Below, piece after piece: positions 1-11,260 of a stretch of 64,000 nt of DNA. Below the pieces are notes generated by a model that worked only from the letters and a program-made list of their open reading frames with translations, was not told the DNA's origin and searched no databases. The position numbers and the translations under genes are program-made. The DNA comes from Trichobilharzia szidati. Lineage: Eukaryota; Platyhelminthes; Trematoda; Strigeidida; Schistosomatidae. The stretch lies in assembly GCA_944472155.2 (NCBI GenBank), contig OX235271.1, positions 88,921,256-88,985,255 on the forward strand, given 5' to 3'. How positions within the stretch are numbered: position 1 is the stretch's first letter; every line of letters begins with the position of its first letter.

Positions 1-285
1 TTTCACTTGTTACATCACTTTAAACCAATATATCATTACGATATCAGTAGGCTTGAGAATACAAACAATCTTTTCATCATTGTTATGTGTAAATCATAAC
101 TTCAGTTTCTCTTTTTTTCTCTATGATTATTGTTAAAACGAATGATTTCCTACAGTCTAGACATAAGGCATACTGTCTTAATTTTCACTATTTGAGTGGT
201 TTAAGGGGAAAGCATAAATTTGTAACAGCTCTCTAATGTATCTTGAACTGAACTGAAGGAAAACATTCAGTGAAATATAAGATTT

Positions 286-525
286 GTGCGTCGATGGATT
301 TAGTGATAGAATGCCCGCCAACTATGCACATGATCCGCGGTTGGATTCCAGGTCGGTGCGCTCATAAACCTCACTTAGTTTACTAATCAGATTGATTGTG
401 AGGTTAGCGACTCCACCCCGTGAAGTCAACACCACTGGTACTGAAATTTAAATGCTTCAAGTCTGAAGCCCCCATCCCTATGTCCCATTCAGGACTCAAA
501 GGAATGAAAAATAAATAAATAAAGG
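286..525 (+). mobile_element. tRNA-headed SINE, diverged copy
   Basis: A short Pol III-type retroelement. It opens with a degraded form of the tRNA-like head (gtgcgtcgatgg) and has a B-box-like stretch near 352. The body carries the usual caacaccact..actgaaatttaaatgcttcaag module. It ends in ccctatgtcccattc followed by an aataaataaataaa tail, which is the RTE-like 3' end of this family. Several substitutions relative to the copy at 37708 show it is old. It encodes no protein. Confidence 0.75.
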
Positions 526-555
526 AGGTCTCAATGGATCTAGGAGATCATGAAG

Positions 556-735
556 TGTGAATGCATCCACGCTATTGAGAATAACTTCGATTAATATCAC
601 CAATCGCCTCCAGTCATTGACCCTTAGAGTCTTGAGGACTCCAATCAGGCAGTTTATAACTCTCTATGTGACTCAAATTAACAGTCACTGACATCATGGA
701 TACTGACGTCACTGACTTGGTTTGACTATCCTGAA
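556..735 (-). pseudogene. LINE reverse-transcriptase C-terminal fragment (relic)
   Basis: Read on the minus strand, this matches the last part of the fragment at 31616-31985. Shared features are the GVLxT, WRxxxxI and NGADVS-like blocks and the order of the words tgcatccac, attgagaa and cgcctccagtc. It is the extreme C-terminal end of a non-LTR polyprotein, not in one open frame. The lineage is uncertain. Confidence 0.5.
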
Positions 736-739
736 ATTT

Positions 740-1917
740 TTCTCTCATGTATTCAGCTGAACACTACCCCATACTCACATACTTTGTAGTCGAACACTTA
801 TATTTTCTACATTTTCGCATTTCATGTACATTTTTATTAGCTAGCATCAAAGTTTGATTTATGCATACTAAAAGCTTGGAAACGTTATGGACGACTATAG
901 GATGTTGTAAACACACACACGCACACCTAATCTGTCCTCTCAGTTGTTTCCTATGTAGAGAAACCATGGGAAATGCAACTGTAATAATTATATTGTCCCA
1001 TTGTACATAAGATGTATCGTTTTTTCTGTCATTTAACAATGCTATCTTTATTCACTTATTATTATTATTCTCCAAGTGAATACACTACAACATTTTCATG
1101 TCTTTTTTGCATTAGTGTACATTCTAAGTAAATAGGTACATTTATTCATAACGAGTCGGAAATATTAGTATCCAACTATGTATACACATATATATATATA
1201 TAGTATATCTGCGCCTTTTATCTATACATGGTAATAATTGTTATTATTCATTATATACTACTAATTATTCTAATTATTTGTCATTGTTGTCACTAACAGC
1301 AACATATCTATCTAACGTCGTTCCATATGCATTTTTTATTACTTTTCACTAAATGACTGACTGACTGACTATTCACGAGCATATGCATCACAGTTATCCT
1401 TTCATTTTTGGCTATTTTGTTTACTCCCTTTAATATCTACCTATTAGGCCTACCTACCCATCTATTTATCCATCTATCTATCTATCTCTTTATGTATGCC
1501 TTTTTACCATTAGTAGTACACTTGTTGGCTTGTTTACTCTAGGTGATGAATCAGTCCAACTACCTCCACCCACCTACCTATCTATCTACCTGTATTATAC
1601 ACCTACACTTTTTCCTGTGTGTGTACTTGTCTGCGTCGCTTTCTTACGTCTGTATGCTCTGTTTTCGTAAGTATATGCGTATATTATTTATAAATGATAT
1701 TATTATTATCATCCTGTTATTTCCTTCTTCTTTTCTCTTGTTATTTGATTTACCGTGTTTTTCCCTTATTTTGTTTTTCATTGTAAACAAGTTAATACTA
1801 TTGGCGGGTTACCTGCAGTGAATGGATTTCTTTCTTACTTTCTGTACTTTTTTTCCGCTCTAATAGTAAATAACCGCCATATTTGAAAAAAAACCCGTTA
1901 ATCTCTTATGCTAATAA
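740..1917. other. No gene recognised; simple repeats
   Basis: AT-rich, with no open frame resembling a known protein. It holds a short (TA)n tract near 1190-1203 and an imperfect CTAT/CTAC-rich run at about 1435-1585 that produces a spurious 92-codon open frame. Confidence 0.6.
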
Positions 1918-2145
1918 GGCATACATGCTTGTCAGCCACTCTGAAAGTGGCTCGAGTTTGATTTCCCAACCGATGAATTCCTTAATCTTGCTTAGACAAT
2001 AAGTAGTAAGCATGATGAAGATGGAATGTTGTGTGTGGGACTATCAACCCCACTATAATGTAAACAATAAACACCAAGGCCAATAAAACTTCAAAGCTCA
2101 AGGCTTGCAACCCTGTGTTCTTCCACTCAGAATATCAGGGGAATA
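1918..2145 (+). mobile_element. tRNA-headed SINE, highly diverged
   Basis: Only the outline of the family survives: a head with a B-box-like gagtttgatttccc, an internal tatcaaccccac segment (caaccccatcc in intact copies), and a 3' part aacttcaaagctcaaggcttgcaaccctgtg equivalent to aacttcaagcctgtagcttgaagccctatg. Recognition rests on the order of these blocks. Confidence 0.55.
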
Positions 2146-3078
2146 TAAGGCATATACATAAAGATTTATCTTTCAATTGCTTTCGTCTTTTTATACTTTT
2201 CTGTAATAAGAAAGAAAGAAAATCTATAAAAAAACATTCTCAAATGCGTCAGTGTATTGAAGATTTCTAAATTGAAAAAGTTTATCTACTATATCAAATT
2301 CCTTATTTTTAAATTACAAGTTCAAAGTGAGAGAAATCAGAGTGGTTTCTTTTAGAAATCAGAAATATTTAGATCACAATGTATGCAATCTTCCTGATAC
2401 CATATAAATTGCAAATTAAGAAAGCGAGCGCTATACAATGTACTACTCTAATTGGCTAATATGAATGGTTGAAAGCCTCTCATTTCAAACAATAGTGCTC
2501 ACTTTCTTGATTGCCTTTTATGTGGTGTCAGAAAGATCTCATATTGTGTTCTGCATAATCTTGGCACAGTGATTCCTTACCTTGAATTGCGTAATTCGCA
2601 GGTGAATTTGGTTATGTTTGTTAGTGGTTCACTCAGGTAGCTAACCTAAGCTCAGTAGGTCTGGTTGCACCACCACCATTGAATTTCGCTCCAAGAAAGT
2701 AAAACTTTTGTCCTGTGCTTAAATCACTTTTATCTGGCTAGGCAGCAGTACTTCTTAAAGTAAGTGACTTTCAACTACTCATATCTGTTAATGAGTAGTA
2801 TAGAGTATTAGAACTAAATTCCCCTTGTCATCATGACACACGTTATTTAAAAATATTAACTGATCTCTAAATTTCATATGAGAAAATCAAAATTATTGGA
2901 AAAATAAATTATTTTTAGTTCACAACTGTTGAATGTATTTTGGTTAAAACATTCAGGCAATATTGAAGACTGAAATCTTTGTCACAGTAACTGCAAGGAG
3001 GGAGTATTCCTACAAGCCAGTCACCTTAGTGAAACGGGAATATAAATTTCAGGGGGCATAGAAACGAAATAACATAAG
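2146..3078. other. No feature recognised
   Basis: AT-rich unique-looking DNA. Both strands were read; no protein family, RNA gene or repeat shared with the rest of the window was seen. Confidence 0.5.
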
Positions 3079-3350
3079 TCATCGCGCTATGTCGTGCATG
3101 TATTGGCAGAAGTTAGAATTCATGGGCTGGCCACTGGATCGGGTCCCAGTGGCTTAATGGTCTACGAGCTCCCTACCCTTATAACTAGAAGGTCCTGGGT
3201 TCAAACTGTGGTGGTGGGTGCGTACTTCTGAAGATTCTGAAACTAGGCTGACGAAACAGCTCTCCAGTACTCCTTGCAGGTTGCCCAGTTGTTCTCTAAC
3301 CGATGTCAGCCTATGATGAAATGCTGCAATTAATCAAACAAAATACCGGG
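3079..3350 (+). mobile_element. HH-SINE (hammerhead-bearing tRNA-like SINE)
   Basis: A Pol III-type repeat. Its A box is TGGCTTAATGG (about 3150) and its B-box region is ggtcctgggttcaaactg (about 3191). A hammerhead-like segment follows, then the family 3' end gttctctaaccgatgtcagcc..atgatgaaat..aatcaaacaaaat. It lacks the first 110 or so bases of the longest copy (30195-30605). The ribozyme segment belongs to the variant subfamily with extra bases in stem II. Not protein coding. Confidence 0.8.
3222..3270 (+). ncRNA. Hammerhead-like motif, stem-II variant
   Basis: The outer arms GTACTT and CCAGTAC form stem I with one mismatch. The core has CTGAAGA (fits CUGANGA) and GAAA. Stem III would be the loopless ACAG/CTCT, which is weakened. 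Stem II reads TTCTGAAACTAGGCTGAC and cannot form the simple GUCC/GGAC helix of the other subfamily. Core bases are present but activity is doubtful. Confidence 0.55.
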
Positions 3351-3445
3351 AAATTACATAAGATTAGAAAATAGTCACATCATATGTCAAATAGTTTTTT
3401 AACGAAGACAAACAACTTTTGAGAATGAAATCACCGAAAAGATAT
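3351..3445. mobile_element. PLE 3'-tail fragments, two orientations
   Basis: The block near 3375-3415 (catatgtcaaatagttttttaacgaagac) matches the minus-strand PLE tail near 24185. The block at 3420-3445 (aaatcaccgaaaagatatctttg) matches the plus-strand PLE terminus seen near 17540, 20330 and 63480. The fragments are short and no coding part remains. Confidence 0.5.
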
Positions 3446-4578
3446 CTTTGACTGCCTAAATTACCTAAGCTGATCACAGATACCTTCACAATTCAATCGC
3501 AAAGCTGAAATAGATTTAGGCAATGATCAGCCTAAACGACTAGTTACTTTCGAATAATTTAGTTGTAACACAATTCCAACCACTATTAGAAAATTTAATC
3601 TGTGCATTGTTTTAACTACCAGGTATTTGAGCACGATAATCATTGAAATCATTTGAAATTTGTTTTTATTTTGTTTTCTTTGCCTTTTTACAATTCTTTA
3701 GTTAATTTGGAAGAATTCATGGCATTGATGACAAAGGAGATATAGTTCGGAGTTGTTGTTTTCTTTTTTTTTTAACTCGAAGGAAAACGAAGAAAATGCT
3801 GTTCTTATCTGTATCTTTTTCCTTACTAACACCTAATATTTCAGTTAGTACTTTGAGCATAATTTACGTTTTTTTTTCCTGTAGTTTATATCATCCCCTG
3901 TAAATATATATATAATATGTATGTGTAAGTGATTGGTGAACTTCTACGTGGTTGAAGGATTTTAATTCCAATTAAAACAAAAAGGAGTGTTGTTTTCGCA
4001 CTGATATAATCAGTTGTCGTTCATACACACTTTTACCTGATAATTCAATCAAAAGAAGATGAAATGCTTTTCTTCTTTTTCTTCTTCTCCTCTCCTATTG
4101 TTCACATTCCACTTACATATACATATACACCTGGTACTTTTTCTATTTGAATCACTATGCTTGTGTATACCTACTTAATCCATATATTCTGTTCATTGTT
4201 CATTGTACTCCTTTTGTAAATTGTTATACATATATCTATACACATAATATCGAATTACATCATATTACCAACATCTATTGACGTTGTGTTTATGCTTCAT
4301 TTATTGACATGAAAGTGATATATATATATCGTTGAAATGATGTACACACTTGCATAAAAAGGAATAAAATATCATTATTTCCTTTGTAACATTATGTTTG
4401 TCTATTCTTCCCTCATAGATGTCTTTTTTTTTTCTTTATGATTAGTCAGTGATAGTATGCATTTTCAAGGTTAGTGTATGACAGTCAACTACTATACACA
4501 CTGGCTAAGGTATTGGTTGAGTTGTCTGTTATTTTCAGGAATATATTTTTCAGTCTGAGTTAAGCTGTATACAATTTG

Positions 4579-4582
<4 letters not shown>
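3446..4582. other. No feature recognised
   Basis: AT-rich and pyrimidine-run-rich sequence with short TA-like microsatellites (about 3904-3917 and 4317-4328). No coding potential or family repeat recognised. Confidence 0.5.

Positions 4583-4628
<46 letters not shown>
4583..4628. repeat. (TA)n microsatellite
   Basis: About 23 uninterrupted TA units, one of several long TA tracts in the window. Confidence 0.95.
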
Positions 4629-4632
<4 letters not shown>

Positions 4633-4688
4633 TTCAGACTACAGGTCTAAAAGTACTCATTCCAGCTTAACTTGTTATTATTTATCAA

Positions 4689-5080
4689 GTATTGGTTTGC
4701 AAGGATTTGATTGGTTACAGGTGTCATCATGAGTTGACATCAGTTAGAGAACGATTGGCAAACCTGAGAGCACTGGCCAACTGTTTCGCCCTAGTTTGAG
4801 ACTCTTCGACAGTACACACCCACCTCCAGGGTTCGAACCCAGCAACTTTCGGTTACAAGGCAAGCTCTTAGACCATTCAGCTACTGGGACCCGATTCAAT
4901 GGCCCATCAATTCCAACTTCTGTCAGTTCGATATATATACATAGTGCAACCATTAGTCAATGTCATGGGCGAGTGACTTTTTTCTTACCTGACTTGGTGG
5001 ATCCCGCTGAGTACGACTTCCCTCCCCCCTAGAACTCCAAGTAACTTCCTGGATAGAGTCAGTCACTAGTGAGCATCAGA
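4689..5080 (-). mobile_element. HH-SINE, nearly full length
   Basis: Minus-strand copy. The 3' end is on the left (caggtgtcatcatgagttgacatcag) and the 5' end on the right (agtcactagtgagcatc). The minus-strand B box is in cagggttcgaaccca (about 4828) and the A box is in the ggtcccagtagctgaatggtc block (about 4873-4893). The 5' half near 4910-5000 is diverged. The 69- and 78-codon open frames here are by-products of the repeat. Confidence 0.8.
4771..4815 (-). ncRNA. Hammerhead-like motif, damaged core
   Basis: On the minus strand: stem I GTACTG with CAGTGC, core TCGAAGA in place of CTGAAGA, stem II GTCTCAAACTAGGGC, then GAAA and CAGTTGGC. The first two core bases are changed and stem II has a weak pair, so it is probably inactive. 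Confidence 0.5.
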
Positions 5081-5202
5081 TTAACTATTAACTGTTGGTT
5101 TGGGGGGAGCAGTTTGATTACTTCCCCAGTGGTAAGAAGGCTCAATGCTTTCAAGTTTACCTTGACTTACATTTTTCCAAGTTATTGACAGTAGTAAAAA
5201 AG

Positions 5203-5630
5203 GTTATTATTATTCCCTTGTGTTCCGAATGGAACATAGGGCTTCAACAACACATCTCCATTTCATTATGTTCTCTGCAGTCATTTTTAATTGGCTCCAT
5301 GGCTGCCCACAAGCTTTCATTCCGTTTTCACACGATCTCCTCTATGTCACCCACGGATTGCATACCCAAAAAGTCGTCTCCCATTAGGGTTTCCCTCTAG
5401 AGCCTGTCTGATGTTTGAGGTCACCTAACAGCCTTTTCAGCTCAGCATGTGTCGTATTCATCACCATTTCCTTCTGCATACTTTTTTCGGCGACAGATTT
5501 TCGGTTGATTCGTTACCGGAGTTCATTAGTGCTAATTCTTTCTGATCATCAGTATGGAGCGAAAACAGCTATTGATGAAAGTCTGCAGTAGCCTATTGGA
5601 AATGTTTTTCGTAACGCCTAGTTTACTGGT
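5203..5630 (-). pseudogene. RTE retrotransposon 3' end (relic)
   Basis: Minus-strand fragment of the SR2-like RTE family. From right to left it carries remnants of the C-terminal domain (KIR, GRPxVTWRRSC equivalent) and then the hallmark 3' end (gaagccctatgttcca in sense, tail of AATAATAATA type). Frameshifts and stops are frequent. It is 5' truncated, as usual for non-LTR elements. Confidence 0.75.
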
Positions 5631-5884
5631 GGGTGTGTGCCTGGAAGAAGAGGAAAGGTTGACTATAAGGCTAATGACCCTACCTGGGGAAAACAATACA
5701 ATCGCTACAGAATCTTGAAAACACAGAAAAAGTATTGTTGAAATATACCCACCCTATTTTCTTTCTAAATATTCTGAATTCATTATTTATTCTACATCCT
5801 ATACTTTCTATCTCATCTTATTCTCCTGGCTATTTTTCCACTTAATCACTGGTTTAGAAAGTTTTCATTTTTCTTTCCTACAAA

Positions 5885-6910
5885 ATCACCAACTAGGCTT
5901 TACATTCGTGAATACACGACACAAGATGAGAATTTTCCAGAACTATTTCCGGTCCGAGGTCGAATTATAGCTAATAATATGATGAAGTTACATAATACAA
6001 ATGGGGATTCAAAAAAATAAATAAATAAACAGGAAGTTCGGATGATGAACTTAAGTAAATAATAATTTTTTCTCTGGAAAATAGATTGGTCATGATGGCC
6101 ATGGTGAAGACAAAGGTTAAACGTAATTCCTTAGGGATACATAGTGTCGGCTTGAAATTTGGGTTTGCTAACAACTCAGCCGTGCCCAGATGTCTTGGTC
6201 ACACTCCCTATGAGATTATACAAAACTTTGAAGGATTTCTGAAATGAATCCGAGTGCCCTCAGTTCATTAGATGTATGGCTGTCGAAACACACAAACCCG
6301 TTCTCCCTTCGCTAGCTTGGTTGGATATTGCCACCGAGCGCGTTTTACGAGCAGATGCATGGTATGGCGGATAAATTCAAGTGCACAGAGGCAAGTGAAC
6401 TGATATATGCATGTTGATGTGTCCCAATTGTGACAGCTATCCGAACAACAGTTTGCAAGAAAATATTATTTGCAGGCTAGCAGAAAAGTAAGTTACACTG
6501 AGAGATTTTGAAAGGCGTTTTCGAAGAATTTCTGCTTCAGTATCACAATCAAATTTGAGATTCAGTAGCTACATGAATGTGGATTGGAAACCACTTTCCA
6601 TCAGGATTTTTCGGAGACTGTGAGTCTTGCGTCAACAGTTCCTCCGACATATTCTTCACGGATCCTTGTAGAAAGTGAATGGATGAGATTCCTCTTTCTG
6701 CTTTAGAGGAACAAAGCTTTGGAAATTAATTAACTGTACGTTCAATACAGAATTTCTGTAAATAAATCTCTTCAGTGAGTGATCATCCTTTCATAGGTGT
6801 TGAATATCAAGAAAATGGGATTTTGAGTTTGATTCTGTTTCTAGAGTGTTATTGACGTTTAGGTGGGCATCAGTGTAGGCTTGGAAAGTGGTTTTCAGAT
6901 TCGGATTTAC
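5885..6910 (-). pseudogene. PLE reverse transcriptase/endonuclease pseudogene
   Basis: Minus-strand relic of the PLE family represented intact at 38799-40226. It shows the 3' UTR (ggtccgaggtcgaatta, aataaataaacaggaagt), the C-terminal block (NPNFKPTLCIPKE, 6125-6170), the GIY-YIG region around 6345-6420 (matching CIYKFTCSCG..YIGR in the intact copy) and the RT thumb segment near 6500-6720. Many frameshifts prevent translation. Only about the last 60% of the RT-EN reading frame can be traced, fading near 6910. Confidence 0.75.
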
Positions 6911-7244
6911 CTCATAAATAAGGAAAGTTTCGTCGACGGATTAATTCCGTTTTATTTATCTATTTATTTATTTATTTTTTTGATAAAGAAGTGACTTACA
7001 TTGAATACTTTTATTGTTCGCTTGAAAAACTTGTCAATGACCATCTAAAGTAAGGGTATATTGTCCAGTTATTTTATCGTGTTTTGGGAGTCGACAGTTA
7101 CAAATTCTCAAAAAGGTCGAACTCAGAGCCTTCATTTTCCCTATCAGCCATAATACACTTCCTTATGCCTCACAGAACTAAATAAAATCAAATAGGAGGC
7201 GTTTAATAACATAATGTTCTTCAAAGTCAGTCACACAATTTGTG

Positions 7245-7340
7245 GGATCACCAACTGAGATCACTTGGAGGACCTTTGAAAACCAGACCCAGTTTAGGGC
7301 ACTTCGTCGGTACGCACCCACGACCCCACTCTTGCTATGT
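7245..7340 (-). mobile_element. HH-SINE fragment
   Basis: The words ggaggacctttgaaaaccag, gtttagggcacttcgtcggtacgcacccacgacccc align in order with the minus-strand HH-SINE around its ribozyme. The middle is rearranged and no hammerhead core remains. Confidence 0.45.
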
Positions 7341-8159
7341 CAAATACACTTAAACTGACAGTTGAAAATAAAGTTTACTTGAACCGGCTATTAGTGTTCT
7401 TTAGGTGAACTAAGCACTTATCTGCTGTATAATTTCGTAAAAGTAGATTCTTAAAGACCCCTAAACCCCTTTCTTTTAATCCTTTCGATATCCTCAGCTT
7501 TTACGTCTTATCACTTAGTATTCTCTGTGTGTCCTTATAAATTCAGAACGTGCATCCAACTTAAAACTCTTCTCATTAATTACAACTATCCTGGAATGTC
7601 TCAACAAAACTTCCATTGTATCTGATATCTTCATAGCTGAATTTAACTTTTATTAAGTCAGACGAAAGTGGTATAGGGCAGCCACACTGACCATACCTTG
7701 GATGTTAGAGGTGATACCCCTATTCGGTACTTGTTAGACGATAACTAGAATATTAAGTTTCTTAACGAATACATACATATTTCACTTTAATAACCTTCAG
7801 GTGAACTAATGGCTCAGCTCTTTCCTGTCATATTTCTTAAGAAAATAACTCTCCATTACAACACTACTTTAATGAAGAAATTGAATGAATAAATTTGTGC
7901 AGTTTTACAGGAAACATACTCTTATCTGCCCATGAATACTACAACTTTTTAGAAAGATGAAACATAGTTGTGTGGAAGCAAATTTCTGAGAATATGTATT
8001 AGATCATATGATCACATGAGAACAGACATTTTAATATATCTATATTCAGAAAGAAAACCCGCTACGATAAATATTTAGACTTCGGATTATCACATCCCAT
8101 CAGCGTAAAAGTATCAGTTGTTTCAAGTCTTCTTAGATGACCACACTCTTTGATTACTG
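7341..8159. other. No feature recognised
   Basis: AT-rich, with no coding or repeat similarity noticed on either strand. Confidence 0.45.
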
Positions 8160-8740
8160 ATGAGAAAGAAAAAGAAGAAGAAATATCAAACATTATTGAG
8201 ACTCAAGCAAAACAACTACCCAAAGAACTACACCAACAAAGTCAACACTGACATTAAATATGGTCGAAAAGGTATTCCGAAAACATGGACCTCAACAGTT
8301 GTCATTCCATATAGACCAGAGACGTCAGACGATATCAGAAGAGTACACATTAAGCACAGCATCAGAGTTTTCTTCAAAAAATCAGACACGCACAGTGCAA
8401 AGCAATGTTCTCCATATAAAATACCAAATCCCTAAAGATTCTATATCTAAATGTGTCTAAAAAATAAAATGCTTGGAATGTGATGTGATATACATCGGAC
8501 AAACACCTCGAGAAATCAAAATCAGAAGAAATGAACACCGTAGAGCATCTGTTTGACCACGGAGAAATCCAGTTGAACTAGAAAATTTCGAAAAATCATC
8601 AGCCATGGGTCTGCACGCTATAGAATCAGGCCACAAAAATGATTTTGACAATATTGAAATTATCCAGAAATCACAAAGAACATCCGATATCAGAAGCACT
8701 TCATATCAAATGGAATCCAAATTGTCTGAATAGGAATGAT
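8160..8740 (+). pseudogene. PLE GIY-YIG endonuclease pseudogene (divergent lineage)
   Basis: Two overlapping plus-strand frames plus the following sequence give a PLE C-terminal region. First comes a linker rich in VVIPYRPETSDDIRR. After stops near 8430-8460 comes KCLECDVIYIGQTPREIKIRRNEHR, the GIY-YIG signature with the expected upstream cysteines, then GLHAIESGHKNDFDNIEI, the conserved HxxxxGH..W/F block. Stop codons and at least one frame change break it. Sequence and spacing differ clearly from the 38799 family, so it is a separate lineage. The RT domain is absent. Confidence 0.75.
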
Positions 8741-9441
8741 GGACTAAAACAGAATTTGACCTGGTTACAACACCCCCCTCCCCCTTGAAATGACAAAATC
8801 AACACGAATGTGATAAGCAATTCCATTATGTAGACACACGCTGCCTTTGTAATTTTATACACTTGTCGAATCCAACAATCTACACCTGGTTTTGTTATCT
8901 TTACCAATTGGCCAACTTGACAACGGAAAAATAACCCCATGCTGAGGAACGATGATTAAGTTGTTTTATATAAGCTGCGGTTTAGTAAATTCTGGTTTAA
9001 TAATACTTTAAAGCTATTAGCATTCAATAGCGAAACGTCAGTAAAAACAATACCGTTTTGTTTTTCATTCATTGAGAAATATAAAAAACCTTGATTATAA
9101 TGAAGATCATATGACATAGGCATTTGTTTGCTGGAAAGGTTTATTTATCTTCCTCATTAAGAATGAAACTTTTAACAAGAATGTACATATGCAGGTTAGA
9201 CTTCGTCTGACATAAAAATATATTTGAAGATTACTGCTAAAGGGAGGATAATAACCGCTAACTTCTTTGGATTCAAAGTTAGATTTAAACAAGAATGTTT
9301 ACATTACATAAAGTTATTATTTTTTGCACCTGTTGGAATTTACTGTAACGTTCTAAACAGTTTACTTGCCATCGTATTTAAGAGACTAATTGTCTCCTTT
9401 ATTATTGAGACTTTATATTACCTGTTATTTGAATAGAAGGC
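8741..9441. other. No feature recognised
   Basis: AT-rich. Only short open frames of 60-80 codons without recognisable domains. Confidence 0.45.
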
Positions 9442-9737
9442 GGCCTGCTTAAATCACTGGGCTACCGAAATTACTTTCCACTGAAATGTTTAATTTCATC
9501 TGGATTTATCATTGTTTTAATCATCCAGTTATATCAAATGACCTATACATGAACTTGCGCGCTGATTTAACTTGCTTCCAAGTATACGCTGTGAAATTCT
9601 TCAACGCAATGAAAATCTACTTCAGATTATTACTTCACATGTAAATCCTGTATAAATAAAACAGTATTTTCGAACTGAAAATTTTTGTACCATATGTTCT
9701 CATATTGTCTGGAATAAAGCTTTATTATTATTATTTG
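9442..9737 (+). mobile_element. Unclassified LINE-like 3' end
   Basis: Homologous in order and orientation to 44249-44607. Both begin ggcctgcttaaatcac(t)g(a/g)gctaccg, contain gttttaatc and cttcagattattgctt/acttcac blocks, and end gtctg(g)aataaagctttattattatta. The polyadenylation-like aataaa followed by an ATT repeat is typical of a non-LTR 3' end. No coding region is attached, so the class is an inference. Confidence 0.55.
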
Positions 9738-9924
9738 CTATCATAGGACCGAAATGATCGATCTGTTTTGATACATCGAAATATCTCACTTCAGTGATGC
9801 ATTTTATCTTAGACAGATTATTTATCTTCTGTGTAAGATTTATATTGAGAATAACTAAGGTGATGGTAATGGGACAGCTTATTATTTAGAGCAGATTATC
9901 TCATGAACGCTGCTTCAACACAAC

Positions 9925-11065
9925 GGAGTACCCTGAGTCTTTATCAACTTTATTCAACAGCTATATGGTGATACCACCTGTAAGGTGATTCACTCAGAAG
10001 TCTATGAGATGAAGACAGGAATAAGACAAGGCTGCTCACTATCATGGATTATGTTCCTACTTGTGATGGACTGGATTATGCAGCACACTGTGTGTGGGGA
10101 GCGAGAAGACACGAATACGTTGGACCACCGATAAGAAGACTCTAGAAGATCTGGACTTCGTGGGTGGTTTATGTCTAGTATCACACAAACTTGAAGATCT
10201 ACAGACGAAAACTAAGAAGTTGTCAGAAGAAGCAGGCAGCGAAGACAGGACTTCAAGCGAACACAGAGAAGACAGATTTGATGAAGATATCTAACCAACA
10301 TCAACAACAACAACTATGAATCACCGTCAGTGGGAGAAGTTTAAAGGAATTCACTTACCTCGACAGCATCGTTTCCACTACAGATAACACATATGAAATT
10401 CTCAAAGCCAAGATTGGAAAGACAATACAGACATTCATTAATTCGAAATTAGCGTGGAAATCGACTGCAATCAGTATAAACAACAAGATTCAGATTTTCG
10501 TCACTAATGTCAAATCACTCCTTTCGAATGGTTCACAGACTTGACGTGTTACGAAAACAACCTTCTGCAGACTTTCATCAACACACATCTTCGATCAATA
10601 CTGAAGATCATATTCGCGGCCAGAAAGGATATGCAACAAGGAACTCTGCCAGGCAGCGAACCAACCAAGAACCTATTGCTCAACAAATATGTAGAAGGGA
10701 ATGGAAATGTGTTGAGCTATGGTGACCATTGAGTGACATCTTATTATTTTCTACATAGTTATCTCCCCTTTCATACGTTTCCGTTTATTGTACTTTCTTT
10801 GCATTTCTTTTTTTCTCCGGCTTTATGAGGATTAGCCACACTCTGATGAGACTGTTGAGTAGGTCTCTGCTCGAGATGAACCTGAATGGGAAACAATGAG
10901 TTGGGCATAGGTACGAAGAAGTCACGAAGGAAAGATAAAGTCTTATAGACAGTTGTGGATCTAGCTATGAAAGAATGTACAGAACAGAGTGAAATGGAGT
11001 TGTGCTGCTGAAGACATTTGTTCCACTTGGAATCCATGAGAATAATAACAAAAATAATATGCATT
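9925..11065 (+). pseudogene. RTE retrotransposon, decayed 3' half
   Basis: Plus-strand SR2-like RTE relic starting within the RT domain (equivalent of QLYDNTCQV..VRQGCxLS). It continues past the place of the FADD catalytic site (DLDFVGGLCLVSHKLEDLQTKTKKL, about 10150-10225: the aspartates are lost) and the C-terminal GSIVSTTD..KARQTFxNL segment. It ends in the 3' terminus gaagacatttgttccacttggaat with an AATAATAACA tail. No single frame survives. The 3' part is more diverged than in the copies at 21803 and 52016. Confidence 0.75.
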
Positions 11066-11126
11066 ATAATTTTTTGATAAAGATGATGCAGTTTTCAGTG
11101 AGACATCTGTAAAACAAGTTTATACC

Positions 11127-11260
11127 GATTGGTTGGAGGATTTCATCATTAGCTGACACCATTTAGAGAACCATTGGAAAACCTTGGAGTACTGGACATC
11201 TGTTTCGTCCTAGTTTGGGACTATTTATCAATATGCATTCACTAGGGTTCGAACCCAAAG
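11127..11260 (-). mobile_element. HH-SINE 3' half, left member of an inverted pair
   Basis: Minus-strand copy carrying the 3' end (gattggttggaggatttcat), the ribozyme segment and the B box (gggttcgaaccc at 11248), stopping where the neighbouring plus-strand copy begins. Because it contains its own 3' end it is a separate insertion, not a 5' inversion of its neighbour. Confidence 0.75.
11184..11235 (-). ncRNA. Hammerhead-like motif, core lost
   Basis: The minus strand keeps a perfect stem II (GTCC..GGAC), GAAA, the loopless stem III and the distal stem I arm CAGTAC. The 5' arm and CUGANGA box are replaced by TTGATAAATA. It is therefore expected to be inactive. Confidence 0.5.

Noticed and set aside
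1543..1821. 92-codon frame with a hydrophobic stretch
   Set aside because: Arises from CTAC/CTAT-rich low-complexity sequence and T-rich DNA.
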